NCBI GenBank assembly: GCA_039621445.1
Contig: CP154955.1
Coordinates: forward strand, 62,041,668 to 62,105,667
Reading direction: 5' to 3'
DNA from: Euglena gracilis
Taxonomy: Eukaryota; Euglenida; Euglenophyceae; Euglenales
Length of the DNA stretch: 64,000 bases
The position numbers and the translations under genes are program-made. This document shows positions 30,397 to 38,400 of this stretch, one piece after another (within the stretch, counting starts at the first letter, position 1; each line of letters starts with the position of its first letter). The notes below the pieces were generated by a model. It ran no database searches and was not told the origin of the DNA. It saw only the letters and a list, made by a program, of their open reading frames with translations.

Positions 30397-32220
30397 TTAG
30401 TCCCTTTTTAAGGAGCAAATTACCCTTTTTTTGTATGTTGTGTGCTTTTTTGTTGTGGGGGTTTTTTGAATTTCTTTATCTGTTGCTTGTCGCGACCAAA
30501 CACCAAAAATCAGAATCAACGAAAACAACCCCGCAAACCGCGGGCTTGGTTCCCCGCAATGACAATTCATCACTTTCCCACAAACGTAACGGGAATGTGA
30601 CTTACGGCCGTTTTTGTGGGGGGGGGTCACATCAACCCGTGCCCTCCCGGGCCATCTCTCAAATCTTGGCCCACAATTTCCGCCCCTTAGAGAAAAAATG
30701 CGATTGGAAAATCTGTCCATCTTTTGCCTTTCAAAAAGCAAATCCAAATCTGTGAAATTCTCATCTCCTTGCCATTCCAAAAATTGTTCCTCCGAACCCA
30801 AAATTCCTTGGGGGGTACCTACGGGAGCCTCACCGACAAGGTCGTCGGCCATGTCCCATGCCTGGGCAAGTTTCTTTCCCAAAATTCTCTGAAAATTCTG
30901 CACACCGGGCATGTCCTTTACGGGGGGGTTGGGCTCCACCTCCTCTCCGTAAATAACACCTTTAAATTCCCTGAAATTATGTCGGTACAACACATCGACT
31001 TTTCGTTGGAACGCCCCCCACTCACTCGCCTCCGAATGAGTGGGGCTCATCCCCATTTTGTTCCTTCCAACTTTATTCCTTTCTTCCACACAACACAACC
31101 CGAATGAATGAATAAATTCCACCTCCCACACTTGCCCAATAAAAACGTCAGATTTTGTGCGTTGGGTAAAATCGGCAGACTCAAAATTTTCATTGGTCGA
31201 CCGTTCAACCCATTTTTTCTTCTCTTTCCCCAAACGGGCGGAAGAAAATTGAAATAATTCACTTTTTTCCACTTGGGAAAATTGAGGGGGTGCAAAATGC
31301 GTTTCAACCCTCCCCTCTTCCTTTTCCACCTGAAAATTATCCACTTCCACCACCGTTTCCAGAAATCTGGGGTTCATCCAAATCCAAAATTCCTTTTCGT
31401 CATGGGTCATTCGTGAGGGGGTACCTTGGCGGACCAACACCAAACCCTCCCTCTTTGGAATATGCCTTTCCTCTTTCCCGTCAACCTGAAAAACGACCAA
31501 ATCTGGGACTCGGTATTTTTTATGTGTCGTCCCACCAAAAATGTTTTCACCAAAGCGGTGAAAATGTCCTTTGGACCCAGGGATGGTGTACTTGCACCAA
31601 AAACCCGGACACAAACGGTTTGAAAAACCCTCCACCATTCCCCAAATACGGGTGGGCTTTTTGTAGTCAAAAGGACTACATTGACAAAAATCAACGTTCA
31701 AAAAAATCAGCCCTTTCAAAAATTCACGGTCCTTCATGAGGCCGTTTCGGGGAATTTTAATAAAAATTCTGGGGGGCTGTAAAAATTGGGTGTTGGAAAG
31801 TGTCATTTTTGTGTGAGAATCGGCATACTCCAAATTTCTTTCACACATGGTGGGGTCTTGACCATATTTCGTTTTAGGCACGGATGCAAAAGTCAAGTCC
31901 ACCCCCCCTCCAGATTTTGTTCCCGTAAAAAGCTTCAAAACCTTTGGTACTTTTGACCCAAAAATTCGCTGGACTTTGTCCACAAAAGTGTTTGACTGTG
32001 GCGCAAATATTTTCCGAAACAAATTTTGCGCTGGGGGCACTTGAACAAAAGTGCTGCCCCTGAACCGTTGGCCACCACTTTTTCCTTGGGCAGTTTCCCA
32101 ACCTTTGTCATTAAAATTGGTCGTCCCGCCCCCCTTGCCTCGTCCTCCCCCCCCCCATGGGCATGGGGCCCAAAACTGGGAGCGGGGGGAGCTTGATTTG
32201 CATCCAGAATTTTTGTCCAA
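30397..32220 (-). CDS. Element 3 K/G-rich tail plus degenerate C5-methyltransferase-like protein
   Basis: This is a 607-codon open frame. The N-terminus is glycine/lysine-rich like the end of the element 2 gag. Then follows a stretch aligning with the element 2 methyltransferase: KVLKLFTGTKS (motif I-like), ADSHTK (just after the catalytic loop), FLQPPRIFIKIPRNG, VDFCQCSPFDYKKPTRIW. The Pro-Cys catalytic loop is not recognisable, so activity is unlikely. The C-terminal 350 residues match nothing I know. The long open frame despite lost motifs is odd. It overlaps the upstream gag-like frame (31935-34193) in another frame. Confidence 0.55.
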   Translation of the reverse strand: MDKNSGCKSSSPRSQFWAPCPWGGGGRGKGGGTTNFNDKGWETAQGKSGGQRFRGSTFVQVPPAQNLFRKIFAPQSNTFVDKVQRIFGSKVPKVLKLFTGTKSGGGVDLTFASVPKTKYGQDPTMCERNLEYADSHTKMTLSNTQFLQPPRIFIKIPRNGLMKDREFLKGLIFLNVDFCQCSPFDYKKPTRIWGMVEGFSNRLCPGFWCKYTIPGSKGHFHRFGENIFGGTTHKKYRVPDLVVFQVDGKEERHIPKREGLVLVRQGTPSRMTHDEKEFWIWMNPRFLETVVEVDNFQVEKEEGRVETHFAPPQFSQVEKSELFQFSSARLGKEKKKWVERSTNENFESADFTQRTKSDVFIGQVWEVEFIHSFGLCCVEERNKVGRNKMGMSPTHSEASEWGAFQRKVDVLYRHNFREFKGVIYGEEVEPNPPVKDMPGVQNFQRILGKKLAQAWDMADDLVGEAPVGTPQGILGSEEQFLEWQGDENFTDLDLLFERQKMDRFSNRIFSLRGGNCGPRFERWPGRARVDVTPPHKNGRKSHSRYVCGKVMNCHCGEPSPRFAGLFSLILIFGVWSRQATDKEIQKTPTTKKHTTYKKRVICSLKRD

Positions 32221-34193
32221 CAGTTTGAGGCATTATTCCCAACCTTAACACAACACTTACACGGTGCTCTGATTACCCAGGTTGTGTGGTTGGGGTTTGG
32301 GAGCGGTGCTTCTTTCACCTCTGAAGAATTTTTTGACAACGCCCCCCCTTCTTGAGGATTTCTGATGAAATTCTGAGAAAAATTCTCGTTTCGCGTTTTC
32401 TGAATGCATTTGGTCACCCCCAACCAAACGGGGGGTTGACTCATTTCAGGGGGGGGCACCTGGCCCTTTAAATTCCATCCCCCCTCCGTTTGTTCAAGAC
32501 ATCCATGTGTCATTCCCATGATTTGAATGGGGGGGAAATGAAAATCGCTGGGAGAAAACAGCAATTTTTGTCCAATTGACCACCCTTTGAGTGAAAGAAG
32601 CGAAATTTTGACCCTTGCCAACTCCTTTCTGGTTTCTTCCTCATTCTGGCTTTCATTCCTCCTTTCTTTGTGAAAAATCTGGGGAAATTCTCGTCTTAGC
32701 ACGTGACAGGTGTCCGCATGAGATGGAGATTTGACAAAATTCTGAATCGTCAAAAATTCTGTCTCGAAATTCTTCCAATGATCCCCAAAAAACGTTGTTG
32801 AAAGTCTGGACAGTTTCGTTATAAAAATCTGCCAACGGAAAAAAAATTCAGGCCCGTGACCTGAAAATCTGTTGAATTTTGCCTCTTTTTTCACCATGTC
32901 CCAAAACGGGATACCAACAAAAATTGAAATCTGGCAACAAAAAACGGTGCCATCCCCCATCATCCCTACCTCTGCCCCCATCCCAGTGAGCAAAATTTGC
33001 ACCGGGACCCACAAAGATGGAAATTTTTCATGCGTTTCAATGGGAAAGTCCAACACGCTTAGCTGGGGTGCATTCAAAAGGGGTATTGTTTGTGAGGCTG
33101 TTACTTCCAAACTTACGGAAGGAAAATACACCATTCTGGGGGAAACAAAAAACAGAGTGAGAGGGGTAAAAACTGTTGTGGGTTGGGTAATGGGAACGTG
33201 CAGAGTGTGGCTTTGCCAACAGGGGGTAGAGACCACCTTATGGTGCTCCTCCCCTTTGGGCAATACCACCACTCCAGCACTGTTGCCCAAAAAAGTTGCT
33301 CCCCCTACCTCTGGGCCTAGGTTGCCCGAGTAGGGAGCGACGGGGGAGGAAATTTGAAATATTTGAAAAACCAACCCAATCACTCTCTCTGGGCTTCTCC
33401 TTCTCGTTCCTTCAGGTCCCAACCCAGAGCTTGGTCCCAACCCAGGCCTTCTCGTCATTTCAGGTCCCAACCGTGCTCCCAACCCATAGCTTGGTCCCAA
33501 TCCATAGCTCCTGGGTGGGGCTGTCCTCCTTGTGCTGGCTGCTGCTGGGCCCCCCTGCACCGCCACCACAGCGGTGCGGGGGAGTGGGCCCCCAGACGCC
33601 GCCACCACAGCGACGCTGGGGTTGGGGGTCTCCCTTCCCAGGGTGTGAAAACAAAATTTGCGGCCAGTGATCTGGGCAGGGGGAAAAAACTGTCCACTTT
33701 GACCCCCTTCCGCAATAAACTGGGATTGTGTCCGTTTGAAAATCCTGAGACCCTCCAATTGAGAAAAGCTTTGCTCAATCCCAATCACCAAAGTGGAAAT
33801 TTCTACAAATCCTTGAATTTTCAGCAAAACTGCCTGAAACGGCGTTTGATTTGAGTTTTCCAAACCCAAAACTGGTAATTTCTCGTCAAAAAGTTCTTGC
33901 CTTTTGGCGCCGTTGTCCAAAGTTAAATTGGGCTGGAATCCCGCTGAATTTTGATCACTTTTGACCAAAGCGGTTTCCATTTTTGAATCTGGAGGATCTG
34001 CAGTTTTTTCCAACTTTGCCCAGGGAAATTGAAACCATTCTTCGCCCAGCACCTTAAACTGAATCATTTCGTGCATTCTCCTCCTTGCACGTTCTTCCCA
34101 AGGATCTTTGTTTCCCCCCTCCATCTCCATTTCCACAGGAGGGGCTGAAATTTGTGTCAGGGGGACAATTCCCGTTTCTCCTCCCCCAGCCAA
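31935..34193 (-). CDS. Element 3 gag-like protein with altered zinc knuckle
   Basis: A 752-codon open frame, beginning MAGGGETGIV. A mid-protein repeat of SYGLGP-like and PP-rich sequence precedes a gag-core-like segment (DHWKNFETEF resembles DWQNFEADWE of element 2). Near the C-terminus, CKCCVKVGNNASNC has the spacing of a CX2CX4HX4C nucleocapsid knuckle, but the His position is Asn (AAT instead of CAT). Reading continues into an alternative frame at the K/G-rich region, so gag and the next module are offset by a frameshift. Confidence 0.55.
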   Translation of the reverse strand: MAGGGETGIVPLTQISAPPVEMEMEGGNKDPWEERARRRMHEMIQFKVLGEEWFQFPWAKLEKTADPPDSKMETALVKSDQNSAGFQPNLTLDNGAKRQELFDEKLPVLGLENSNQTPFQAVLLKIQGFVEISTLVIGIEQSFSQLEGLRIFKRTQSQFIAEGGQSGQFFPPAQITGRKFCFHTLGRETPNPSVAVVAASGGPLPRTAVVAVQGGPAAASTRRTAPPRSYGLGPSYGLGARLGPEMTRRPGLGPSSGLGPEGTRRRSPERVIGLVFQIFQISSPVAPYSGNLGPEVGGATFLGNSAGVVVLPKGEEHHKVVSTPCWQSHTLHVPITQPTTVFTPLTLFFVSPRMVYFPSVSLEVTASQTIPLLNAPQLSVLDFPIETHEKFPSLWVPVQILLTGMGAEVGMMGDGTVFCCQISIFVGIPFWDMVKKEAKFNRFSGHGPEFFFRWQIFITKLSRLSTTFFGDHWKNFETEFLTIQNFVKSPSHADTCHVLRREFPQIFHKERRNESQNEEETRKELARVKISLLSLKGWSIGQKLLFSPSDFHFPPIQIMGMTHGCLEQTEGGWNLKGQVPPPEMSQPPVWLGVTKCIQKTRNENFSQNFIRNPQEGGALSKNSSEVKEAPLPNPNHTTWVIRAPCKCCVKVGNNASNCWTKILDANQAPPAPSFGPHAHGGGEDEARGAGRPILMTKVGKLPKEKVVANGSGAALLFKCPQRKICFGKYLRHSQTLLWTKSSEFLGQKYQRF

Positions 34194-34824
34194 AAAAGGC
34201 TGATCCGTGCCCGCTCCCAGCCTGGGGCAAAAGGGAAAAATTTACCGTACGGAGGATTCCACCCATCTCCGACAATATTGGATAAAGAAAGAATATGAAA
34301 ACCACAGCAAAAATCTGTGGCACCAGGGAAAGTTGTCCCGTACGGAGGATATCACCCATCTCCGACCGCTTTGGCTGAAAATCTGCCCAATGCACAGGAA
34401 ATTTCTGTGACGGAGAAAGGGAAAATTCACTTTTTTCACTTGAAAACTGAAAGATCCTTGGGTGAGACAACGCATGGGTTTTTTTGCGGGGGAAAATACG
34501 TGCCACTTTGTAAATGGGACCCTGCCTCCCACAATAAACCTTGCTGAAAAAAGATGCATTTGGCACAAACTGTGGGGAGACTTCAGAAAATTCCAGAAAA
34601 CTCTGGGTCCTCATCGTAATTCTTGCTGAAATTGGCCAAGTTGATTGTGAAAAACCTTCTCGGGTCTGAAAATTCAGTGGAAACCCCGGAAAATTTGCTG
34701 GGAATTTACTTTTCTGAAAAATCTGTGGTAATGCGACAAGTAAATTTGGCCAGAAAGATCTTTCTGAAAAATCAGCAGATGGAAAAATGGAAAATTGTGG
34801 CACTGAATTTCTCCCACTTGACAC
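34054..34824 (-). CDS. Hypothetical upstream frame of element 3 (256 codons)
   Basis: Open frame upstream of, and overlapping, the gag-like frame. It contains two copies of SEMGxILRT about 25 residues apart. It may be the N-terminal part of gag separated by a frameshift. No family recognised. Confidence 0.35.
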   Translation of the reverse strand: MSSGRNSVPQFSIFPSADFSERSFWPNLLVALPQIFQKSKFPANFPGFPLNFQTREGFSQSTWPISARITMRTQSFLEFSEVSPQFVPNASFFSKVYCGRQGPIYKVARIFPRKKTHALSHPRIFQFSSEKSEFSLSPSQKFPVHWADFQPKRSEMGDILRTGQLSLVPQIFAVVFIFFLYPILSEMGGILRTVNFSLLPQAGSGHGSAFFGWGRRNGNCPPDTNFSPSCGNGDGGGKQRSLGRTCKEENARNDSV

Positions 34825-34834
34825 TTCTAAATGC

Positions 34835-35302
34835 CTACCATTCTTCGGGTTCTTTAGAAGCCTTAGGGCTGTGGGTGGGGGTTGTATGCTGGCACACCAG
34901 TGTCGTGTGTTTTAATGTGTCCGCCTGCTGGGGTCCACCAGCTTCAATACCGCGCGCTGAGGGGCCATTGCAGGGCCCCCCTCCACCAGCTGCAGCTTTC
35001 AATGTGAACGATGTGTTTGGGGCTTCAGCTTCAATCTTATTTCTTGTCATTCTTCTTTTACTTTCTTGTTCTTCAGCTGCCTGGCGGGCCTCGCTCTGGC
35101 CGGAGGATCCGGGTAGGACCTCCATGAAAACCCTTTCTTGGTTCGATATTTTTGCGGATCCTTCGGCCTCGGCTTTTTCTTGAGGCGGCCGCCGGGCTTC
35201 GAAGCCAAACTTTTCAGTGTTTTCTTTTTTGTCCTTGGGCTTTTTCCCTTGATCATTGAAATTCATTTTTTTTAAATTCTGGTATCTTGCATACACAAAC
35301 AA
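34835..35302 (-). CDS. Hypothetical lysine/glutamate-rich frame of element 3
   Basis: A 155-codon open frame, strongly charged (KKPKDKKENTEKFG, EARQAAEEQESKRR), just downstream of the right 102-bp repeat in element orientation. It could be the gag N-terminus. No family recognised. Confidence 0.35.
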   Translation of the reverse strand: MFVYARYQNLKKMNFNDQGKKPKDKKENTEKFGFEARRPPQEKAEAEGSAKISNQERVFMEVLPGSSGQSEARQAAEEQESKRRMTRNKIEAEAPNTSFTLKAAAGGGGPCNGPSARGIEAGGPQQADTLKHTTLVCQHTTPTHSPKASKEPEEW

Positions 35303-35531
35303 CTTGTTTTTTTGTAGTATTCACAAGTGCATTGGTGGGGATAAGAACCCTGTGTGTGAGATTGGGTTTGGAATTGGTGGGTTCGAGCGGGGACTTTCTT
35401 AGGTTAATTAGGGTAAATGGGCAGATCCTACTGTGGAAAATTGGTCGGCCGGTCTTGAAAATTTCAAAGAATCGGCCGTGCAAGGTCAAAAATTGAGTTC
35501 AGGCCTTCAAGCCGAACCATAAGAACCTTTC

Positions 35532-35633
35532 CCCTAGGTTAAATTCGACTGAAAACCAAAAAATGGTATTTCAGTGATTTTCGGCCCCACTCAGGCAAAT
35601 TTTTGACAATTTTTGGGTTAGGACCCCTTTACA
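35532..35633 (-). repeat. 102-bp direct repeat, copy 2
   Basis: Matches copy 1 at 29621 except at two positions (GACAATTTTTGGG in place of GCCAATTTTTGCG). Confidence 0.9.
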
Positions 35634-36199
35634 GCAATGGCCGGGCTGTACACAGTAATCTCAGAGGTGGCGAAAGCTTAGCGAAAGTAACTGGTTCCTA
35701 ATTCAAGGTTACAGGGTTTGGTGCTTTGCAATTCTCTTTTAGAATCTGTGGGCGAAGTCCCTTTTGAATAGAGAATTTTATTCTTTCTTTTACAAAGCTC
35801 GAAAGAGCAAATATCACTTTCATATAAGGGACTGCGGTCCCACCAATTCTCTTTGCCTTTTTGCTTTGCAACCAAAAGGGGAAAGGGAAACAAATTTTAT
35901 TGTTACTCCCCCTCGGGCTTTTCGGGAGGAAACCTTAAGTAGAAAAGCCGTGGTGGGACGTACACTTGGTAGCAGATTAGGTTTAACCGTCGAACGAACA
36001 GAGGTAAGCTTAGCAAAGGGTGCGTACACACGGGCGAGGTGTCTCAGGGGCACAAGTGGCTACGGCTGCATTACAAAGCCTCTGAGCCCCCACCTTTGCT
36101 TATCTTTTTGGGTGTCTTACACAAATTTTTACATTTTTTACAATTTTTTCCATTTTCACAAAAAATTCCCCAACTTTTCATTAAAAATGCAAAGCGCAA

Positions 36200-36820
36200 A
36201 TGCGAACAATGGAAACACACATATTAACACGCACTGTTAATAGGTTCGCTTCGTGGACTGCAGAATGCAGACGAAGTCGCTACGGCGACAGAAAATTTTC
36301 CTTACAACAAGGCGAACGCCCAAGTCGCTTTAGCGACAGAAAATTTTTCTTCACAAGGGGCGGATACCCAAACCGCTTTCACGGGAGAAAAATTTTACTA
36401 CAAGGGGCGGACGCCCAAGCCGCTTCGGTGGTACCTCCACCACAACTGGGTATTCGAACCCAAACCGCTTCTGCGGTGCCCCACCCCTCCAACAAGCCGC
36501 TTCGTCGGTGCCTCCCTCTCCAAGGGTCTTCGGACCCAAGCCGCTTCGGCGGTGCTCCCCCCCTCCAAGGATCTACGGACCCAACCCGCAATCGCGGACC
36601 CAACCTTACCACAGCAGCATTTGCGGTACAACATAACCCTACAATGGGTCTAAGGACCCCCTCCGCTTCCGCGGAGTCTGACTCACAAGTGGGCAGAACG
36701 CCCGAACAGGGTTGGCAATTAGTGCCTTTTGGCACCCAATTGCCAGCAGACTTAGCCCTTAGAAGGATGGGTTGGAAACACGTTGTTTTTTCCAACTCCC
36801 CCCGGCCTTACCACCGGTAA
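36200..36820 (+). CDS. Hypothetical frame built on hairpin repeats
   Basis: A 206-codon open frame that runs through a hairpin array (36244-36690), so the protein has loosely repeated blocks (DRKFSLQQGE, DRKFFFTRGG, GRKILLQGAD; SAVPHPSN, FGGAPPLQGS). It could be a proline/arginine-rich retroelement N-terminus or a fortuitous frame through repeats. No family recognised. Confidence 0.3.
   Translation: MRTMETHILTRTVNRFASWTAECRRSRYGDRKFSLQQGERPSRFSDRKFFFTRGGYPNRFHGRKILLQGADAQAASVVPPPQLGIRTQTASAVPHPSNKPLRRCLPLQGSSDPSRFGGAPPLQGSTDPTRNRGPNLTTAAFAVQHNPTMGLRTPSASAESDSQVGRTPEQGWQLVPFGTQLPADLALRRMGWKHVVFSNSPRPYHR
36244..36690 (+). repeat. Array of about ten mini-hairpins with variable stems
   Basis: Hairpins recur every 30-60 bp, for example GTCGC-TACG-GCGAC (36276), GTCGC-TTTA-GCGAC (36324), CCGCTTCGGTGG (36420), CCGCTTCTGCGG (36466), CCGCTTCGTCGG (36498), CCGCTTCGGCGG (36540), CCGCAATCGCGG (36584) and CCGCTTCCGCGG (36662). 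Stem sequences change while pairing is kept. Confidence 0.75.
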
Positions 36821-37602
36821 GACCCATTCGGGACTTGCCTCCCCCTCCACAATTGGGAGAAATACCAGCTCTACCTTGGCCCGCTGAAATGCGGTTGGTG
36901 GTGCCGGACACTGCCGGTGTCATTGTTCCCGTGGACAATGACTCCGAGGACGACCGGGATGAGTTCTCCAGTAATACCGTTGAGCGCGTAGTCGCAAATT
37001 TATCGGAGAACCACCCACTACAACAGCAATTTCACCACACCGAAACATGTGCCCAAAATTGCGCTAAAACACTGAACCATGTCCCACAATTTGATCAAGA
37101 CAGTCATAAGGCCGTTTTCGGCAAGCTGGATTTCCTTTGGCAAGATATCCAAGAATTTGGACATTTTTGCCAAAAGAATTTCAACTCCACTACAACAGAC
37201 CTTCAGAACCTCTACCAAGGTTTTGACACATTTTTGCGCGACACTTTGGTACAGAACTTCCAACAGGTACAAGAGACCCTCCAAACCGCGGAATCGTGTA
37301 ATAACGCAAAATTTTCACATTTACAACAAAATCTACTGTCCGCGGAACCCGTCCTCGGGGTCCCCGGCGTAGGATCGATTTTCAATATTTCCGTGGCCGT
37401 CAGCCACTCCTGGGTGCGTCGGCAGGTTTTCCCCCGATCCCCCCCGGGGACTGTCCCCCCCCGCAACCCGGAGGGCTCCAGTTCCCGTGGTCTCGGCACA
37501 CGCCCCACCCTGCTCGGCTCCCTCGAGCGGAACCGGACACACCGAATGCAGGGGGTGGGTGGGCTCAGGTCCAGCCCCCGGAGTGCTTTGGGCTGTTGCT
37601 AG
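36772..37602 (+). CDS. Hypothetical gag-like helical protein
   Basis: A 276-codon open frame. Residues about 60-190 are rich in Q, N, F and L with helical periodicity (DFLWQDIQEFGHFCQ, NFQQVQETLQTAE). This resembles in style the coiled-coil gag N-terminus of element 1, but I cannot show homology. The last 80 residues are R/P/S-rich and probably fortuitous. It overlaps the preceding frame by 49 bp. Confidence 0.35.
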   Translation: METRCFFQLPPALPPVRPIRDLPPPPQLGEIPALPWPAEMRLVVPDTAGVIVPVDNDSEDDRDEFSSNTVERVVANLSENHPLQQQFHHTETCAQNCAKTLNHVPQFDQDSHKAVFGKLDFLWQDIQEFGHFCQKNFNSTTTDLQNLYQGFDTFLRDTLVQNFQQVQETLQTAESCNNAKFSHLQQNLLSAEPVLGVPGVGSIFNISVAVSHSWVRRQVFPRSPPGTVPPRNPEGSSSRGLGTRPTLLGSLERNRTHRMQGVGGLRSSPRSALGCC

Positions 37603-38400
37603 GAACGGGGTTAAACCTGCAATTTCCCCAAACTCGGCCCGTGGACTCCCTACTTGCTTTTCCTCTCCCTGATTCCCCGCTGTGTGCATGCTTGCGCGCG
37701 TCAAACCACACCACTTGTTCCGCTTGAACAGCACAATTCCAAGCAAATTGACTGCACGATTCAAAGTGACAATGGAATGTTTGTAAGGATTTGGTAAGGA
37801 TGTGGGAGATGGAAGAAAGGTATAAGGAAGACCCTGCAGAGGGAGCAACGTGTTTAAATTCCGCATTCTGCCCCCATTCCCGACCTTCGGCTCCGAACGA
37901 GCCTGAAGCAGTGGGGCATTTAATTCTTTCTCTCCCCCCCCCCGCTTTCGGCTCTAAACAGCCAAAAATCAGGTCAGGAAATGGAACCATTCTGTTTTCT
38001 GAGCGGGGCTGCCCCCCCCCCCAGTTCTGGGCTTTTGTCACCGAACTGGCTGTGGTGTTTATGTTTTGGGCTGAAATAATCTGGGAAAATATTTCTCGCT
38101 CAGCCCCCCCCCCCCCCCACCGTTGAGGGCTGACCCAGCCCGAAACGGTCGAGAGGAGGATTACGTTTCATGCCAACCGACTGTGGAAAATCCTTAAAAT
38201 TTCTTCCCGAAATCCTGGCTCTTCTCCCTGTCTGAAAACAGGAGAAAAAACCCCGGGGAGAAACTCTGAATTTAATTAATTTTTGATGTGAAGAATCTGA
38301 AAATTCTGCACAAAAAAACCCTAAAAAAAAGCCTGAAAAAAAACTGGGAAAAAAACACAGAAAATGAACTGTCACTGCCACAGCGACAGCCAATCTCATC

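Larger units (their letters stand above)
29621..35633 (-). mobile_element. Element 3: gag/methyltransferase-like retroelement between 102-bp repeats
   Basis: Two 102-bp direct repeats (29621-29722 and 35532-35633, two mismatches) bracket minus-strand reading frames. Their order (gag-like, zinc-knuckle-like, K/G-rich, methyltransferase-like) matches element 2. I find no protease, reverse transcriptase or integrase. It could be a nonautonomous gag-type element with short terminal repeats, or a decayed internal deletion. Read on the minus strand, the repeat starts with TG but does not end with CA, so calling it an LTR is an inference. Confidence 0.55.

Noticed and set aside
30300-30755. Hydrophobic plus-strand frame (possible membrane protein)
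   Set aside because: It is antisense to the 607-codon frame of element 3 and owes its hydrophobicity to T-rich sequence; no start context or homology.
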